64,000 nucleotides of DNA from Pseudomonadota bacterium (GTDB lineage Bacteria > Myxococcota_A > UBA9042 > GCA-2863065), in contig SXOO01000120.1 of assembly GCA_005776725.1 (NCBI GenBank), forward strand, positions 1-64,000, given 5' to 3'. Under the pieces are notes generated by a model. The model searched no databases. It worked only from the letters and a program-made list of their open reading frames with translations, and was not told the origin of the DNA. Positions 17,422 through 26,597 of the stretch are shown here, piece by piece. Within the stretch, counting starts at the first letter, position 1. Every line of letters starts with the position of its first letter. The translations under genes were made by a program, and so were the position numbers.

Positions 17422-19136
17422 CCTCAACGGAGAGCGTGCTCACCTCCGTGCTCCGCGGCGACCCGGTCGAGGCCCCGTTCGACCTCCTCGCCGCGCGAGT
17501 CCTCGAGCAGTCCCTCGGGCCTCGACGTGCCGATCCGAAGGGCAAGGATCGAGTGGCTTGCCTCCAGGTGGTCGAGGCGGGCCGCGCGTTGCACGCGGGT
17601 GACTACGCCTCCGCCGAGCGCGCGCTGCAGGACGCCCGGCGCCGGCTCGAGCCGAAGACGTTGAAGCCGCTCGTCGAAGCGATCGAGGCCGCGCGCCGTG
17701 CAGCCGCGCGAGCCAGCGCGCTCGAGGCTCTTCGCGGCCTCGGCCACCTCGAGCCCGAGGCCGCTCTCGCCGCGTTGAAGCGGGCGCTCGCGGTCGCCCC
17801 GGAGCTGGGTCCAGAGGTCGCCGCTCAGCGGCGCGAGCTGGAGGCCACGGTGGCGGAGCGGACGCAGAGGGCCACGCTGAACCGCCGCGTCCGCGCGCTC
17901 CTGGACTCCGGGCAGGTCTTCGAAGCCGCCGAAGAGGCCGGCGACGCGCCCGAGCTCCGCGAGTCTGTGGCCGCCGCCATGGAGGCCTGGGCCACGCTCC
18001 CTCTTACCCTGCCCGTGCCCGCCAAAGCCGGCGTCATCGACATTGGCGGGATCGGCGTCGCGAGCGAGCCGGGGCAGCGGGTCGTGGTGTCTTCGGACGA
18101 TGAGCACCGGACGATGGCGGCTGCTGCCGGCCGGCGCGTGGCGCTGCTCGACAGCGAGACCCTGGCGCCGCGCCGCGGCGTGGTCCTCCCCGAGGGCGTC
18201 AGCACGGCAGATCCCAACACGCGGATCTTCTCGTCCAAAGACCGCGTCGTGATCTTCGACACGGCCCAGAAGCGAGTCACGGTGGTCGACGCCGCCGAGC
18301 CGCGCACACTCAGCCACCGCAAGCTCGACCGCATCCTCGCAGCGGCGCGAAACCCCGCACAGCTCGCCGCCGAGACCGCGTTCGACCCCTTCAGCGGCCG
18401 GCTGATCGTCAACTTGCCAGACACAACGGGCCGCGACGAGTCACGGCTCCTGGCCATCGACCCCGAGCGGGGCGCGGTGGTCCACGAGGAGCGAGTCCCC
18501 GCCCTGCTGTTCAACCTGCGCCGCGTCTCGGGGACCAACCTGTTCGTGGTTCAGCGGGGGCACGACCCCCGGCGCCGGCCCACCCAAAAGCCGTTTCACT
18601 ACCTCCTGGTCGACGGCCTCTGTCAGACCGTGGGCCGCGTGCTGCTCCCCGAGCTCGAGCACCCGCTCCACGCCATCCGCAAGATGGGGATGCTGCCGGA
18701 CGGCGGCTTCCTGTTGCAGTACTGGTACGCCGACCCGCTCACGGGCCAGCCGGTGGAACACGGAAACGCGCTCATCCGCATGCGCCCCGACCAGAGCATC
18801 CTCTACGCTAGCGGCGACGTCAGCCGGTGGCTCGGTCCGGGACGCCTCGTCTGGGGGGCGTTCGATGTCCCGGGACGCGCCGGCGACCTCAGCATTCGCG
18901 ACTTCGCGTTACCCTGGGTCGCCCCGCAGCGCGACGGGTCTGCCCGGTTCGGCCTCTCCGGCGTGAGCCTCGACCGCTTCGAGCGACGCTGGGACCTCGC
19001 GGTCGAAGCTGGCGCCACCCTCACCGCCGTGTTCGGCGATGTGGGGGGGCAGCTCATCCTGCTCCTCTCCAAAGAGAAGCGGTCCAGCCTGATCTCGGTT
19101 AGCTCTCCACGCCCCGCTGAGGCGCCCGGGCCCTGA
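17418..19136 (+). CDS. Unknown protein: helical-repeat N half, propeller-like C half
   Basis: 572 residues, no signal peptide. Residues ~1-190 are Ala/Leu/Arg/Glu-rich helices with TPR-like periodicity (ALHAGDYASAERALQDARRR). From about 200 the sequence becomes beta-rich with repeated short blades (VALLDSETLAPRRG, VVIFDTAQKRVTVVDAA, SRLLAIDPERGAVVHEE), resembling a WD40/YVTN-type propeller with weak motifs. The start is the ATG overlapping the preceding stop; an ATG 9 nt upstream is also possible. Coupling to the peptide-binding lipoprotein suggests a shared function. I do not recognise a family. Confidence 0.68.
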   Translation: MTSTESVLTSVLRGDPVEAPFDLLAARVLEQSLGPRRADPKGKDRVACLQVVEAGRALHAGDYASAERALQDARRRLEPKTLKPLVEAIEAARRAAARASALEALRGLGHLEPEAALAALKRALAVAPELGPEVAAQRRELEATVAERTQRATLNRRVRALLDSGQVFEAAEEAGDAPELRESVAAAMEAWATLPLTLPVPAKAGVIDIGGIGVASEPGQRVVVSSDDEHRTMAAAAGRRVALLDSETLAPRRGVVLPEGVSTADPNTRIFSSKDRVVIFDTAQKRVTVVDAAEPRTLSHRKLDRILAAARNPAQLAAETAFDPFSGRLIVNLPDTTGRDESRLLAIDPERGAVVHEERVPALLFNLRRVSGTNLFVVQRGHDPRRRPTQKPFHYLLVDGLCQTVGRVLLPELEHPLHAIRKMGMLPDGGFLLQYWYADPLTGQPVEHGNALIRMRPDQSILYASGDVSRWLGPGRLVWGAFDVPGRAGDLSIRDFALPWVAPQRDGSARFGLSGVSLDRFERRWDLAVEAGATLTAVFGDVGGQLILLLSKEKRSSLISVSSPRPAEAPGP

Positions 19137-19195
19137 CCGTCCGGGGAGCCGCGAGGGTCGCGCACGGCCGGTGAGAGCGCGCGACGGCCGACGGC

Positions 19196-19891
19196 CTACT
19201 GGCATGCCTCGGCACCCACGAAGCTCTCCGGCTGGCACACTTTGGTTGCACCGTAGTTGCAGTCGTCCCCAAAGGACAAGAGCGCACAGCGCGAGAACTC
19301 GCCCAGGTTCTGGCAGTCCCCGTCGTTGTTGCAGCCAGCGAGGCAGAGGCTGCTTGCAGCGAGCTTGTGGGTGTTGATGAACTTCGAGGTGAGCGGATAA
19401 CACTTGTTGTCGAAGACACCCGCCGCCTTGGGCCACTCGTTGCAGTTGCTCACCACGGTGCATCCTGCGCAGGCCGCCGTGCAGAACCGGCGCCTAGGGA
19501 CCCCGTCTTCGTTCCAGAGCTCCTCGTCGTAACAGAAGCCGGTGCCGCACTCCGAGTGGTCGGTGCACGTGGAACCGACGGGCAGCCCGTCCGGCACCAT
19601 CTCCCCGCATACGCCCGCGGGCGCTTCGACATCGCCCGTGGTCTCCCCGACGTCGCCGACCTCGCCGCCGCCGACGTCCGCTGTGTTGCCGTCCGTTGCG
19701 TCCGCAGTGTCCGCACTGTCGGCCGCGTCCGCCGCGTCGGCGCCGTCAGCCGCTCCGTCAGTTCCGCCGCCGACGTCCGCCAAGCCGCCAACGTCGGAGA
19801 CGCCGCCGTCACCGGCGCCCCCGGCGTCTTTCTTGGATCGCCCCGAGCTCGTCGAACACGCCGCCAGAAGCACCAATACGCAGAGTCTCAT
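19196..19891 (-). CDS. Lipoprotein with Asp/Ala/Thr linker and Cys-rich domain
   Basis: 231 residues. A very short signal ends in LLAAC (Cys12), predicting a lipoprotein. Residues ~20-90 are a low-complexity Asp/Gly/Ala/Thr linker (DAADAADSADTADATDG). The C-terminal ~140 residues hold 14 cysteines in pairs such as CTDHSECGTGFC and CNNDGDCQNLGEFSRC, a pattern common in myxobacterial surface proteins. The ATG is used; a GTG two codons upstream (19897) is better spaced from AGAGG and may be the true start. Same architecture as the other TD-linker lipoproteins in this window. Confidence 0.78.
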   Translation of the reverse strand: MRLCVLVLLAACSTSSGRSKKDAGGAGDGGVSDVGGLADVGGGTDGAADGADAADAADSADTADATDGNTADVGGGEVGDVGETTGDVEAPAGVCGEMVPDGLPVGSTCTDHSECGTGFCYDEELWNEDGVPRRRFCTAACAGCTVVSNCNEWPKAAGVFDNKCYPLTSKFINTHKLAASSLCLAGCNNDGDCQNLGEFSRCALLSFGDDCNYGATKVCQPESFVGAEACQ

Positions 19892-19955
19892 GGTCACGCT
19901 GCCACCTCTGGGGCGGCAAGCTATCAGTTCAGCGGGGCCACAGCGAACAACTGTC

Positions 19956-20897
19956 CTACCACCAGTGGGTCTCGTCGAGGCGCGCATCGTCCGCGGCCGC
20001 GGCGTCCCAAGGCCGGGTCGGGAGGTACTTCCAGCCGCCGTCGGAGCACATGAACACGATGTTTCCGGTGCTGAGCCGATCGGCCTCGGACAGGGCGGCG
20101 TGCAGGGTGGCGCCCGCGGAGACGCCGGCCACGATCCCCTCGGCGGCCATGAGGCGCTCCGCGGCGCGCAAGGAGGTGGCGGCGTCCACCAACATGCGGC
20201 GGCTCAGGAGGTCGAGGTCGAGCAACGGGGGAGCGAAGCCGTCGTCGACGCTCTTGAGGCCCTGCAGGCGCTCTCCCATTCGCGGCTCCACGCCCACCAC
20301 GCGCACCTGCGGGTTCACTTCGCGCAGGCGCCGGCCCACGCCCATGATCGTGCCTCCCGTCCCGATCCCCGCCACGAACACGTCCAAGCGCTCCCCCAAC
20401 GGACCGCCCTCGGTGAACCGCGCCAGGATCTCCGCGGCGGTCTCTTCGTAGTGCACTCGCTCGTTGTCCGGGCTCGAGAACTGCCGCATCGGCACCGCGC
20501 CGGTCGCCCGCGCGTAGGCCTCGGCCACGTCGATCGCGCCCTTCATCCCCGCGACGGACTCGCAGACGGTGACCCTTACGCCCAGGAGCGCTAGCGCGTC
20601 CGCGATGGTGGGCACGCAGCCGTGCGGCAGCACCACGTGGCAACGGTACCCACGAGAGCGCGCCAGTGCGCCGAGCGCGATCGCCGTGTTTCCACTGGAG
20701 GCCTCGACGATCTCTCCCCCCGGCTGCAGCGCCCCGGAGCGCTCGGCGGCGTCGAGCAGCGCGCGCGCGACTCGGTCCTTGATCGAGCCCGATGGGTTCC
20801 CGCCCTCCAGCTTCGCGAAGAGGCGCACACCCGGGCGCGGCGACAGGCGGGGACACTCGACGAGAGGCGTGTTTCCGACGGCGTCTGCGAGTCGCAT
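19956..20897 (-). CDS. Cysteine synthase family PLP enzyme
   Basis: A 313-residue fold-type II PLP enzyme that condenses O-acetylserine (or a related activated serine) with sulfide. Lys40 in NPSGSIKDR is the Schiff-base lysine, SSGNTAIAL (68-76) binds the substrate carboxylate and GIGTGGT binds the PLP phosphate. CysK versus CysM cannot be settled, and cystathionine beta-synthase-like activity is possible. AGGGAG precedes the ATG by 4 nt. It diverges from the transglycosylase gene and is followed by a lipoprotein gene on the same strand 64 bp downstream. Confidence 0.93.
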   Translation of the reverse strand: MRLADAVGNTPLVECPRLSPRPGVRLFAKLEGGNPSGSIKDRVARALLDAAERSGALQPGGEIVEASSGNTAIALGALARSRGYRCHVVLPHGCVPTIADALALLGVRVTVCESVAGMKGAIDVAEAYARATGAVPMRQFSSPDNERVHYEETAAEILARFTEGGPLGERLDVFVAGIGTGGTIMGVGRRLREVNPQVRVVGVEPRMGERLQGLKSVDDGFAPPLLDLDLLSRRMLVDAATSLRAAERLMAAEGIVAGVSAGATLHAALSEADRLSTGNIVFMCSDGGWKYLPTRPWDAAAADDARLDETHWW

Positions 20898-20988
20898 CGT
20901 GCTCCCTGGGGTGTGGCCGCAGCCTCTCCTGAGCCCGCGAGGTATCTGGAGGCGCAACCGACTTGCGCACCCGGGATTCGTCCGTACC

Positions 20989-23529
20989 ATGAGCCCACAT
21001 CCGATGTCGCGCCACTTCGCCGGTCACGTCTCGCTCCTCACGGTGCTCACCGTCAGCGCCAGTTGCGCTACTCTGCCCGCGCCCGAGGCCTTCGCCGCCG
21101 AGCCCCCCGCAGAGCGCGATCGGGGCCCCCTGAGCCTGCCGTCACCGAGCCTCGAAGACGCCCCCGAGGCGGCGGGACTCGACGCCGCGGTCACCCGGCG
21201 CGACGCTGGCGACCTGGCCGGGGCCGCCGCGGCGCTTCGCGCCTTCCTCGCGGCCGAGCCGGAGCACGCCGAGGCCCCGCTGGCGAGGGTGCTGTTGGGG
21301 CTCACGCTCGTGGAGCAGGCCCAGTACGGCGAGGCCGAGAGGGTGCTGCGCGAGGCCGATAGGGTCGGCCCGCTCTCTGATCTCACCGCGTTCCTCGAGG
21401 GCGAGGTGCTCCGCGGCCTGGCCCGTCCCGAGGCGGCGCTGTCAGCCTATCGTCGGGTCCTCGACACGCCACGGAGTCCCTACAACCCGATCGCCGCCTT
21501 TCGATTGGGAGACGCGTTGTACGAGGCCGGTCGGTGCCCCGAGGCCGTGGCGCACTGGTCCCCGCTGGTCGATACCTTCCCGGAGTACCCGGGGCTCAGC
21601 GGCGTCCGCCTGCGCCTCGCCGAGTGCGCCCTCGAGCGAGACACGAAGGACGGTATCCGGCGCCTCGCCGACCTCGCGCTCCGGGCCCCTCCCGGGGACG
21701 CGCGGTATGCCGCCCGGCAGCACCTGGACGCGCTGGAGCGGCGCGGCCACCGCGTGCCGCCGGTGCCCTTCGCCGAGCAGCTGCAGCACGCGATCTCACT
21801 CCGCCAGGAGCGCCACTGGCCGGAGGCGCTGGCCGCCCTCGATCGGCTGGAGCCCAAGGCCACCAACGCGCGCGACAAGCGCACGCTGCTCGAGGAGCGG
21901 GCGCGGACGCTCGAGTCGCTCGACCGATACAAGGACGCCCTGCAGGCGCTCGAGCATGCGGAGGCCGCCGGCGCGCGAGACACCGAGCCGCAGCGGATTC
22001 GGCTCCTCCGGAAGCTCGGACGCACCGCCGAAGCGGTCCGACGCACCACGCGTCGCGTCGGCGGTCGCCGCGAACAGAACCGCCTCGCGGCCGAGCTCCT
22101 CTATCAGGACGGCGACTATGCGGAGGCCCTCGCGCTCTACCGGCCGCTCTTGAGCGGGCGCAAAGACGTCGACTCGCGTTGGCGCCTCGCGTGGCTCGAG
22201 TACCGCGCCGGCAACCCGTCGGTCGCCGAGCGCCAGTTCGGAGCGCTCGTCCCTCGCACAGACGCCGACATGGCGCAGTACTGGCAAGCGCGGGCAGCCA
22301 AGAAGGCCGGCCGCGACGCGGCGGCGAAGCGCCTGTTCGTGGAACTGGCAAGGCGTAACCCCCTGTCGTACTACGGGATTCAGGCGGCCAACCGCCTCCT
22401 CGACGACGGCGAGATCGCGCTGTACTGCGAGATCACCGGAGCGCGGCACGACGACCTGCCGGCGCGGCACCACCGTGAGGCGGCCGCAGGTGGGGTCGCG
22501 TGGGGCGGGGCCGAGGGCGACGAGGCGCCGGCCGCAACCCACGGGCGCCGCACCCGCCGCCTGCGCGACGCGATCGACGACTACGGTCAGGCGCTCCCCG
22601 AGCTGCGGCGCGCTCTCGCCCGGTACCGCATCGGGCTCGACCACGAGGCACGCCTCGAGCTCCGGACCGCGCTCTCCGAGCTCAGCCGGGCGCGGCGCGG
22701 CAACCCGAAGGCGCTCGCGGATCTGGCCGGCAGCCTCTACGTCGACTACCGCGCGGAGAAGCGCGGGCTCTGGGGCGGCCCCGTGAAGCGCCGGCTCGGC
22801 CTCTCCTCCGAGGCGCTGGCGCGAGAGGTGCGGCGGCTCACGGCGTTGAAGGCTCTGGCGCGCGACGCCGCCCCGCTGGTGCGCTCCCTGCTCGCTGAGG
22901 TGGGGGATCCCTACTGGGGACGTCGACAGGCCCTCCGGGAGTTGGGGCGTGGCCAATGGGAGCCGCCGAGCGACCGCACGCGGGCGGCGTTCAAGCGCGC
23001 TTACCCCCTGCCCTTCGGGGAGCGCGTGGCCGCAGAGACGGAGCACCGGGGCGTGCCGCCCTTCCTGCTCATGGGCCTCATGCGAGTGGAGAGCGGCTTC
23101 AACGACCTGGCGGTGTCCACGGCGGGCGCGCGCGGGCTGCTCCAGGTGATGCCGGTCACCGGTTGGTTGATCGCCAAGGAGATCGGCGACACCGCGTTTT
23201 CTCCCTCGAAGCTCTTGGAGCCGGGCACCAGCATCCAATACGGCAGTTGGTACATCTCGGAGCTCCTCGAGAAGTTCCGAGGTCAGGAGCCCCTCGCGAT
23301 CATCGCTTACAACGCAGGCCCACACCGAGTGCACGACTGGCTGTCGCACCGGCGCACCGGCACGGCGATGGACGAGTTCATCGAGGAGGTGCCTTACACC
23401 CAAGCTCGTAAGTACGTGAAGAGCGTGCTGCGGACGATCGGGATCTACCGGCGAGTCTACGCCGACCGGGCCGACCTCTACGTCGGGCAGGCCCTGAACA
23501 CGCGCTTCCGCGACAACATCAACTGGTAG
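20989..23529 (+). CDS. Slt-like lytic transglycosylase lipoprotein
   Basis: 846 residues. A lipoprotein signal (TVSASC, Cys26) and TPR-like helical repeats through residue ~600 form the Slt70-type superhelix. The C-terminal SLT domain has catalytic Glu701 in LMRVESGFN, then GLLQVMP and AIIAYNAGPHRV. It cleaves the MurNAc-GlcNAc bond of peptidoglycan with anhydro-product formation, in the periplasm or attached to the outer membrane. A Gly/Ala/His-rich insert sits near 490-510. A second ATG at 21004 gives a cleaner signal peptide, and a promoter-like TTGCGC-16-TACCAT covers the first ATG, so the true start may be 21004. Confidence 0.93.
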   Translation: MSPHPMSRHFAGHVSLLTVLTVSASCATLPAPEAFAAEPPAERDRGPLSLPSPSLEDAPEAAGLDAAVTRRDAGDLAGAAAALRAFLAAEPEHAEAPLARVLLGLTLVEQAQYGEAERVLREADRVGPLSDLTAFLEGEVLRGLARPEAALSAYRRVLDTPRSPYNPIAAFRLGDALYEAGRCPEAVAHWSPLVDTFPEYPGLSGVRLRLAECALERDTKDGIRRLADLALRAPPGDARYAARQHLDALERRGHRVPPVPFAEQLQHAISLRQERHWPEALAALDRLEPKATNARDKRTLLEERARTLESLDRYKDALQALEHAEAAGARDTEPQRIRLLRKLGRTAEAVRRTTRRVGGRREQNRLAAELLYQDGDYAEALALYRPLLSGRKDVDSRWRLAWLEYRAGNPSVAERQFGALVPRTDADMAQYWQARAAKKAGRDAAAKRLFVELARRNPLSYYGIQAANRLLDDGEIALYCEITGARHDDLPARHHREAAAGGVAWGGAEGDEAPAATHGRRTRRLRDAIDDYGQALPELRRALARYRIGLDHEARLELRTALSELSRARRGNPKALADLAGSLYVDYRAEKRGLWGGPVKRRLGLSSEALAREVRRLTALKALARDAAPLVRSLLAEVGDPYWGRRQALRELGRGQWEPPSDRTRAAFKRAYPLPFGERVAAETEHRGVPPFLLMGLMRVESGFNDLAVSTAGARGLLQVMPVTGWLIAKEIGDTAFSPSKLLEPGTSIQYGSWYISELLEKFRGQEPLAIIAYNAGPHRVHDWLSHRRTGTAMDEFIEEVPYTQARKYVKSVLRTIGIYRRVYADRADLYVGQALNTRFRDNINW

Positions 23530-23540
23530 GTCGGCTCAGG

Positions 23541-24194
23541 TCAGGCTGCCAGCTGGCGCTCGACCGCGGCCCATACCGCCGCCTCCACCGCTTCGGGCGG
23601 CAGGCTGCCGTCGATGACACAGGCGCGCCAGCCGGACGCTCCCGCGGACTCCTGGGTGGGGCCCGGCACGGCTCCGTAGAGGCCGTCATAAGCCGCGACC
23701 ACGCGCCGCAGGATCTCGAGCTCCTCGAAGAGCTCGCGGCGGTCCCCGTCGCGCAGCTGAATCCTGGCCAGCGCCGTCTCCGCGTCGACACGGACGTACA
23801 GCACCAAACCCGGTGGGGGGGCGTACCGGTTGATCGTCTGGAGCCAGGCCCAGTCGGAGCGCAGCCCCTGGTACGCGAGGGAGGACCCGAGATACCGGTC
23901 CGACAACACCACCTCCCCGCGGGCGAGCGCCGGGAGCACCTCGGACTCCACGTGGTCCACGCGGTCACCCGCGAAGAGCAGCGCCAGGGTATCCGGGGGC
24001 ACCGCCGGCAGCTCCTTGCGAAGGAACCGGCGGATCAGCGCTCCCACGGGCCGGGAGGACGGCTCGAAGGTCCGGTGGACGCTGCGCCCGAGGCCCTCGA
24101 GGCGCTCGGCCAGCCTGTGGAGCTGGGTGGTGGTGCCGGCGCCGTCGATCCCTTCGAAGACCAGGAAGCGCTCATAGTTGGGGGGCTGGGTCAT
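23541..24194 (-). CDS. tmk: Thymidylate kinase with altered P-loop
   Basis: dTMP kinase makes dTDP for DNA synthesis. The 217-residue length and motifs FEGIDGAG (13-20), FEPSSRPVG, DRVDHVESEV and SDRYLGSSLAYQG are those of bacterial Tmk. The P-loop reads GIDGAGTTTQ: Thr21 replaces the lysine that normally contacts the ATP phosphates (codons ACC ACC ACC). Whether other residues compensate cannot be seen. The ATG overlaps the stop of the upstream lipoprotein gene (ATGA). It converges with the transglycosylase gene with only 11 bp between. Confidence 0.9.
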   Translation of the reverse strand: MTQPPNYERFLVFEGIDGAGTTTQLHRLAERLEGLGRSVHRTFEPSSRPVGALIRRFLRKELPAVPPDTLALLFAGDRVDHVESEVLPALARGEVVLSDRYLGSSLAYQGLRSDWAWLQTINRYAPPPGLVLYVRVDAETALARIQLRDGDRRELFEELEILRRVVAAYDGLYGAVPGPTQESAGASGWRACVIDGSLPPEAVEAAVWAAVERQLAA

Positions 24195-24988
24195 CGCGGG
24201 CACTCGAGCTCCTGGAATCGTGTGCCGTGGGGACACACGGGGTCAAAGAGCTCGTCGCCGAGCTCGCCGTTCACGTAGACCTCCACGAAGTCGAGCTCGA
24301 GCTGCTCCTCGCGGTCGGGCAGCTCGACCCGGAGCGCCGAGGGCAGCGCCACATCGCCGACCGCCTCGCGGCCCGAGACCTCCATGACCAGCACCGAGAC
24401 GCCGTCGCGTTCCAGCGCCATGCGATACGGCTGGACTTCACCGGGCGCGAGCCAGGCCAGATGGCGCTCGACGGCGTCCCGCTGCTCGAGCCGCCACGCG
24501 CCCTCGCACTCGTCCCACTCGACCGCGCGCTGCGCGCCGTTCAGCGTCGCAAGCCGGCCGGACAGCGCGTCGAACAACGCGGCCGGCGGCAAAGCTATGG
24601 GAAGGACGCGCGCCACGTTGGCTGCGCACGCCTCGCCACCGGCGCAGACGGCGTCGCCACGCTGGTGGCTGGTGAAGCGCCGGCCATCGGTGCGCAGCAC
24701 GGCCAGCGTGTCGCCCGTGGGCGTCACCACCTCGAAGCGCAGCGCACCGGGGCGTCGCGCCAACACCTCCACGTCCGACTTCAAGACGCGCCCCTCCGAG
24801 AAGAGCCGGGCGCGCGCCATGATCTCGTAGCTCCGAAGCCCGGCGGCTTCCTTGCCGGCGCGTTCGAGGAGCATCTCCGGGTCCGGCGCAGGGCCCGCGG
24901 GGCGCTCGAAGCGGTGTGGGCAGCACCCAAGGGTGGACCCGATCAACAACACGGCGAACGAGGCCAGGGGGGCGGCCAGCTTGGGCAT
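24191..24988 (-). CDS. Lipoprotein with possible LolA/LolB-like fold
   Basis: 265 residues. The signal ends in STLGC (Cys22). The mature part (SYEIMARARLFSEGRVLKSD, LRFEVVTPTGDTLAVLRTDG) is a beta-rich sequence resembling LolA/LolB or DUF4292-type lipid-carrier barrels, where a half-barrel binds the acyl chains of lipoproteins. The similarity is by pattern only. It sits upstream of and overlaps tmk, with an ATGA junction. There is no Shine-Dalgarno sequence; a -10-like hexamer ends 8 nt before the ATG. Confidence 0.72.
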   Translation of the reverse strand: MPKLAAPLASFAVLLIGSTLGCCPHRFERPAGPAPDPEMLLERAGKEAAGLRSYEIMARARLFSEGRVLKSDVEVLARRPGALRFEVVTPTGDTLAVLRTDGRRFTSHQRGDAVCAGGEACAANVARVLPIALPPAALFDALSGRLATLNGAQRAVEWDECEGAWRLEQRDAVERHLAWLAPGEVQPYRMALERDGVSVLVMEVSGREAVGDVALPSALRVELPDREEQLELDFVEVYVNGELGDELFDPVCPHGTRFQELECPR

Positions 24989-24996
24989 GACCGCGA

Positions 24997-25025
24997 AACA
25001 TAACGGGGTCTCGGCAGGGCGCCAG
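24997..25025 (-). promoter_or_regulatory. Promoter of the lipoprotein-tmk operon (predicted leaderless)
   Basis: On the minus strand CTGGCG, 17 nt, TATGTT, then exactly 8 nt and the ATG at 24988. The -10 element is strong for this GC-rich context; the -35 is weak. Confidence 0.45.
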
Positions 25026-25049
25026 CGGCGACTTCCTACTTTTCGTGAT

Positions 25050-25073
25050 CGTTTTGGGTAAAGATCCAAAACG
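25050..25073. promoter_or_regulatory. AT-rich 8-bp inverted repeat upstream of the unknown gene pair
   Basis: CGTTTTGG and CCAAAACG are perfect inverted copies around the 8-nt loop GTAAAGAT. The element lies in an AT-richer island (about 25035-25095) that also repeats GATCGTT on both sides. It could be a regulator-binding site or an mRNA hairpin for the genes starting at 25158. Confidence 0.45.
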
Positions 25074-25157
25074 GATGATCGTTCTCTTTCTAAGGAGGGG
25101 GGGTCATCCCGCAGGTGAGAGCCCCAGCCCCCCACCGGAACCGACAGGAGGTATCGC

Positions 25158-25859
25158 GTGAAGACCGAGTCCTTTCAGGCCCTCGCTCCCGCTGAAGTCT
25201 CGAGTACGGGTCATTCCATTGGTTCTCTCTCGACGGGGCTCGCCCCGGTCGGCGCCACGGAGGCACCCCGGCTGGCGGAGGCACAGAGCCTCTACGACTT
25301 CTTTCAGACCGAGATGGCGAGGCTGGTCGGTTCGCGGGGGATCCCTGTCGAGGCCCAGCTCTACCTCGCGAACCTCTGTGCGCGCTTTACGAAGGCCGAC
25401 ACCCTCTTCGTGGAGCAGGAGGGGCGCCGAGAGCTCGAGCCCCTGGCCTTCATCCTGAAGCGCGCCACCGAGACCACAGACGAGGCGCAGCGCATGGCCA
25501 CGCTCAGACATCTGGGCGACGTCGCGCTGTACACCAGCGGGTTCCTCTCGGACCGCATCGAGCACAAGGGCCTGGAGCTGGGCTACTTCATCCAGATGGG
25601 CGGCCTCGCCTACTCCAGCGCCTCCGATCTGGCCGCGCGCAACGCCGGCCGCCGACCGCTGCAGTCGCTCTACGTGGCCCTCTCTACGCACTTCAAGGCG
25701 ATGGTCCACGTCCTCTGGGAGCTCGCGGGCCGCGCGAATGGGACCTCGTCGAACCTGCTCAAGGCCTACGACGACTGGCGGCGCACCGGGAGCGAGCGGA
25801 AGGAGCGCGAGCTCGTCCGCGCGGGCTTCGTGCTCACCCAACGCCCCGTGCTGTGCTGA
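25158..25859 (+). CDS. Unknown cytosolic protein A of a coupled pair
   Basis: 233 residues, not recognised. The GTG start has a strong AGGAGG 6 nt upstream, among the best ribosome-binding sites in the window. The first 35 residues are Ser/Ala/Pro-rich and probably disordered; the rest is predicted helical (RLAEAQSLYDFFQTEMARLV, LEPLAFILKRA, RHLGDVALYTSGFLSDRI). There is no signal, membrane segment or catalytic motif. It overlaps the next gene by 7 nt, so the two are translated together and probably interact or act in one process. Confidence 0.78.
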   Translation: MKTESFQALAPAEVSSTGHSIGSLSTGLAPVGATEAPRLAEAQSLYDFFQTEMARLVGSRGIPVEAQLYLANLCARFTKADTLFVEQEGRRELEPLAFILKRATETTDEAQRMATLRHLGDVALYTSGFLSDRIEHKGLELGYFIQMGGLAYSSASDLAARNAGRRPLQSLYVALSTHFKAMVHVLWELAGRANGTSSNLLKAYDDWRRTGSERKERELVRAGFVLTQRPVLC

Positions 25860-26545
25860 GCCCAGCCCCCCCGAGAGGAGGCGCCGTCGCGTCCGTTCAG
25901 CGGCAGCTCGAGGCGGTCTACGGGCTGGACCGAGCCCTCGAAGCCGAGCACTACGTGCTACGCCGAAGCGCGCTGCAGGAACACTGGGACGCCGGAGGGC
26001 CCAGCGGGCTCCACGGCGATGCGTCGTCCCAGGGCGACGGCCGCGCCGAGGCGCTGGCGCGGGCGCGCCGCGAGGCGCTGCTCATCGGGCAGGCCGAAGA
26101 CGCGCTGGAGCTCGCGCTGGTCCTGGACGACGCCCTCGCGGACGCGCGTGGCCCCCTCCCCCTCGACGGCTTCTGCGCGATCGCGGAGGGGGTGAGCCAC
26201 CTCCTCTACGTTGCCCTCGCCGCGCAGCGAAACAACGGGATCAGCGCCTTTGAGCTGGAGCTCCAGGCCGAGATCGACAAGTTCGCGCTGCTGGTGCTCC
26301 ACGGCCGAATCCCCCTCGACCGCGCCCTCGAGCGCCTTTTCTGGGGATGGGAGCTCGATCCCGACGTGAGAGATCCCGAAGAGCGGGACCGCTACACAGC
26401 CGCGAGTCGCATGGCGCACGACTTCTGCCGAGGCGTCCTGAAGCAGCGCCTACAACGCTCCGGGGTGGAGGCGCTCTTGGCCGAGCTTCGCCTGGTCTAC
26501 CGCCTCACCGGCCAGCGCAAGCGGGAGCACGTGATGCGCCTCTGA
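25853..26545 (+). CDS. Unknown protein B of a coupled pair
   Basis: 230 residues, mostly helical, not recognised. Ala/Leu/Glu-rich helices dominate (EALARARREALLIGQAEDAL, LELALVLDDALADARG) and a central block GFCAIAEGVSHLLYVALAAQ could be a buried core helix. The C terminus is basic (KREHVMRL). The GTG start lies 7 nt inside the preceding gene. There is no signal peptide. It converges on the pacifastin-repeat lipoprotein gene. Sizes and helical content similar to its partner suggest an all-alpha complex, but this is inference. Confidence 0.75.
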   Translation: MLSPAPPRGGAVASVQRQLEAVYGLDRALEAEHYVLRRSALQEHWDAGGPSGLHGDASSQGDGRAEALARARREALLIGQAEDALELALVLDDALADARGPLPLDGFCAIAEGVSHLLYVALAAQRNNGISAFELELQAEIDKFALLVLHGRIPLDRALERLFWGWELDPDVRDPEERDRYTAASRMAHDFCRGVLKQRLQRSGVEALLAELRLVYRLTGQRKREHVMRL

Positions 26546-26597
26546 CGAGCACGGTCCTGGCCGAGGCCGAGCGCCGACCCGTGGCGGCGGCGCACCG

